From assembly GCA_964035545.1 (NCBI GenBank), contig OZ037771.1, positions 11,359,980-11,423,979 of the forward strand: 64,000 nucleotides of DNA, written 5' to 3'. Source of the stretch: Bugula neritina. Its lineage: Eukaryota; Bryozoa; Gymnolaemata; Cheilostomatida; Bugulidae. The translations under genes and the position numbers were made by a program. The notes under the pieces were generated by a model. It made no database searches, was not told the origin of the DNA, and saw only the letters and a program-made list of their open reading frames with translations. Each line of letters opens with the position of its first letter. Position 1 is the first letter of the stretch. Shown here piece by piece: positions 62,937 through 64,000 of this stretch.

Positions 62937-64000
62937 TATAAAAGATTAAGTCTCTTACTAACGAACCTGTCGTTTCGAGCTCAAATTGAATGAATGAAAT
63001 GCTCCTAGCTTTCGCGTGTCTGTATTTATCTGTTAAAACCACGTGGGCTGGCTGAATCATTGGAAAATCCCATTAGTAATACAGACCTGCCATATTACTG
63101 TTTATCACAAATCGACCTCAATTTTTTAAATATATTTTTCAACATTAAAAAGTATAAATGAATTATAAACGCGTTGCTGTGTGAAAAGCATACTTAAGAA
63201 TGGTGTAAAATTTTTCAGTCATAAATATAACTTCACAGGTATATCTTAAATTTTGTAACCTGTTAAGTGTGCTACAAGATAATAAGTAGATCACACATCA
63301 TTGAGTTAACTAATGTGTAAGCTAAACATTTATTATTAGCGTATTTATTTTTCTTAGGTAACTTTTTCTACAATCTCTCAGAGTGAACTATCGTGATTAC
63401 AGTGGATATAGAAAAGCTATGAAAAAAAGATATTGATAACAAGTAAGATATTCTCAAGGCAGTCAAAGATTTTCTTTCAGCATTGCTGCACCAAACCGAC
63501 TTATTTTTAATTTGGTATAAGAACAGGTAAATTCTCCACACTCACACTTATTAAAACACTCACAACTGTTAGCAGTGGACACAATTGAATTTGCTTAAAT
63601 TGATACTGTATACATTTTTACAGTTAACGAATTTATCAAAAATAGTAACTATCAACTATCAAACAAAATAGAATTAATTAAAGTAAATAGTGAGTGAACA
63701 ATCAATTTCTATAATGTGTAATTTAGTTGAGTAACTAATCAATAAATTTTGTGAATGAAAACCTTGCGCGATTATGGAGTAAAGATACTTGACACATCTG
63801 TGCCCTAAGAAATAAACTAGGTCAAAAGTAACAATGATCAAGAGTAAACAAGCTGCATCCAGTATCTTCGCCTATATGTGAACTAAGAGTACGTGTCCTC
63901 ACTTTACACTATCAGTTATCACTCTGTTGATAATTGAGCCATTTTTCTTACTAAATGACCTTGAACTATCAGAATAGGGAATCCCCTGTTCACTTAGGAA
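62937..64000. other. Upstream region of paralog E, promoter expected
   Basis: On the minus strand this precedes the paralog E start codon. A palindromic E-box CCACGTGG lies at 63039-63046, about 100 bases upstream of the ATG, next to CpGs and a TAAATACAGAC patch. The remainder to the window end is AT-rich with no visible exon. Confidence 0.45.
63039..63046. promoter_or_regulatory. E-box CCACGTGG upstream of paralog E
   Basis: A palindromic bHLH-type (Myc/USF/TFE) consensus, about 103 bases before the ATG of paralog E. Its position is promoter-proximal; the match is short and function is inferred. Confidence 0.4.

Overview
This is a window of animal nuclear DNA: AT-rich, with split genes using GT-AG introns, long intergenic stretches, many minisatellites and microsatellites, tRNA-derived SINEs and small DNA-transposon remnants. 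No operons, CRISPR arrays or rRNA genes were seen. The two recognisable single-copy genes (ANKRD10-like and DELE1-like) point to a metazoan. The sequence does not fix the phylum; a sponge or another early-branching invertebrate is plausible but unproven.

Layout. (1) 428-6621, minus: a five-exon ANKRD10-like ankyrin-repeat protein with a nuclear localisation signal. (2) 6622-7153: a short divergent promoter with a palindromic CRE. (3) 7154-22064, plus: a 13-exon DELE1-like mitochondrial stress protein (601 codons) with SEL1/TPR repeats; all splice phases agree. (4) 22940-26216, minus: paralog B of an unrecognised family. (5) 26217-30862: intergenic, with a CA repeat, a hAT-type MITE and a SINE carrying a nested inverted-repeat element. 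(6) 30863-32814, plus: a four-exon GNAT acetyltransferase resembling arylalkylamine N-acetyltransferases. (7) 33924-35987, minus: paralog C. (8) 35988-54228: an 18-kb gene-poor block with perfect palindromes, a 1.25-kb tandem duplication, a long AT microsatellite, SINEs and a fold-back element with a G-rich core. (9) 54229-57994 and 59543-62936, both minus: paralogs D and E. (10) 62937-64000: promoter side of E.

The main novelty candidate is the four-gene family (B, C, D, E). All four share four exons, intron phases 0/2/2, a disordered N-terminal exon with a short RA[IL]xK motif, an acidic linker, and a C-terminal module of about 120 residues with six invariant cysteines and two C-x-C pairs. 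I do not recognise the module. No member has a clear signal peptide or membrane segment, so an intracellular protein, perhaps nuclear or metal-binding, is inferred. The last exon encodes the same 58 residues in B, D and E while the other exons have diverged, and intron sequence next to it is also similar. That suggests gene conversion or recent exchange.

A second theme is splice sites flanked by minisatellites. At least eight exon borders in ANKRD10, DELE1 and paralog E have a tandem repeat starting at or within a few tens of bases of the splice site. At DELE1 exon 12 the repeat unit itself contains the 5' splice-site sequence, giving about a dozen exact donor copies in a row.

No similarity search was possible. 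All homology statements rest on motif recognition and agreement of exon phases.
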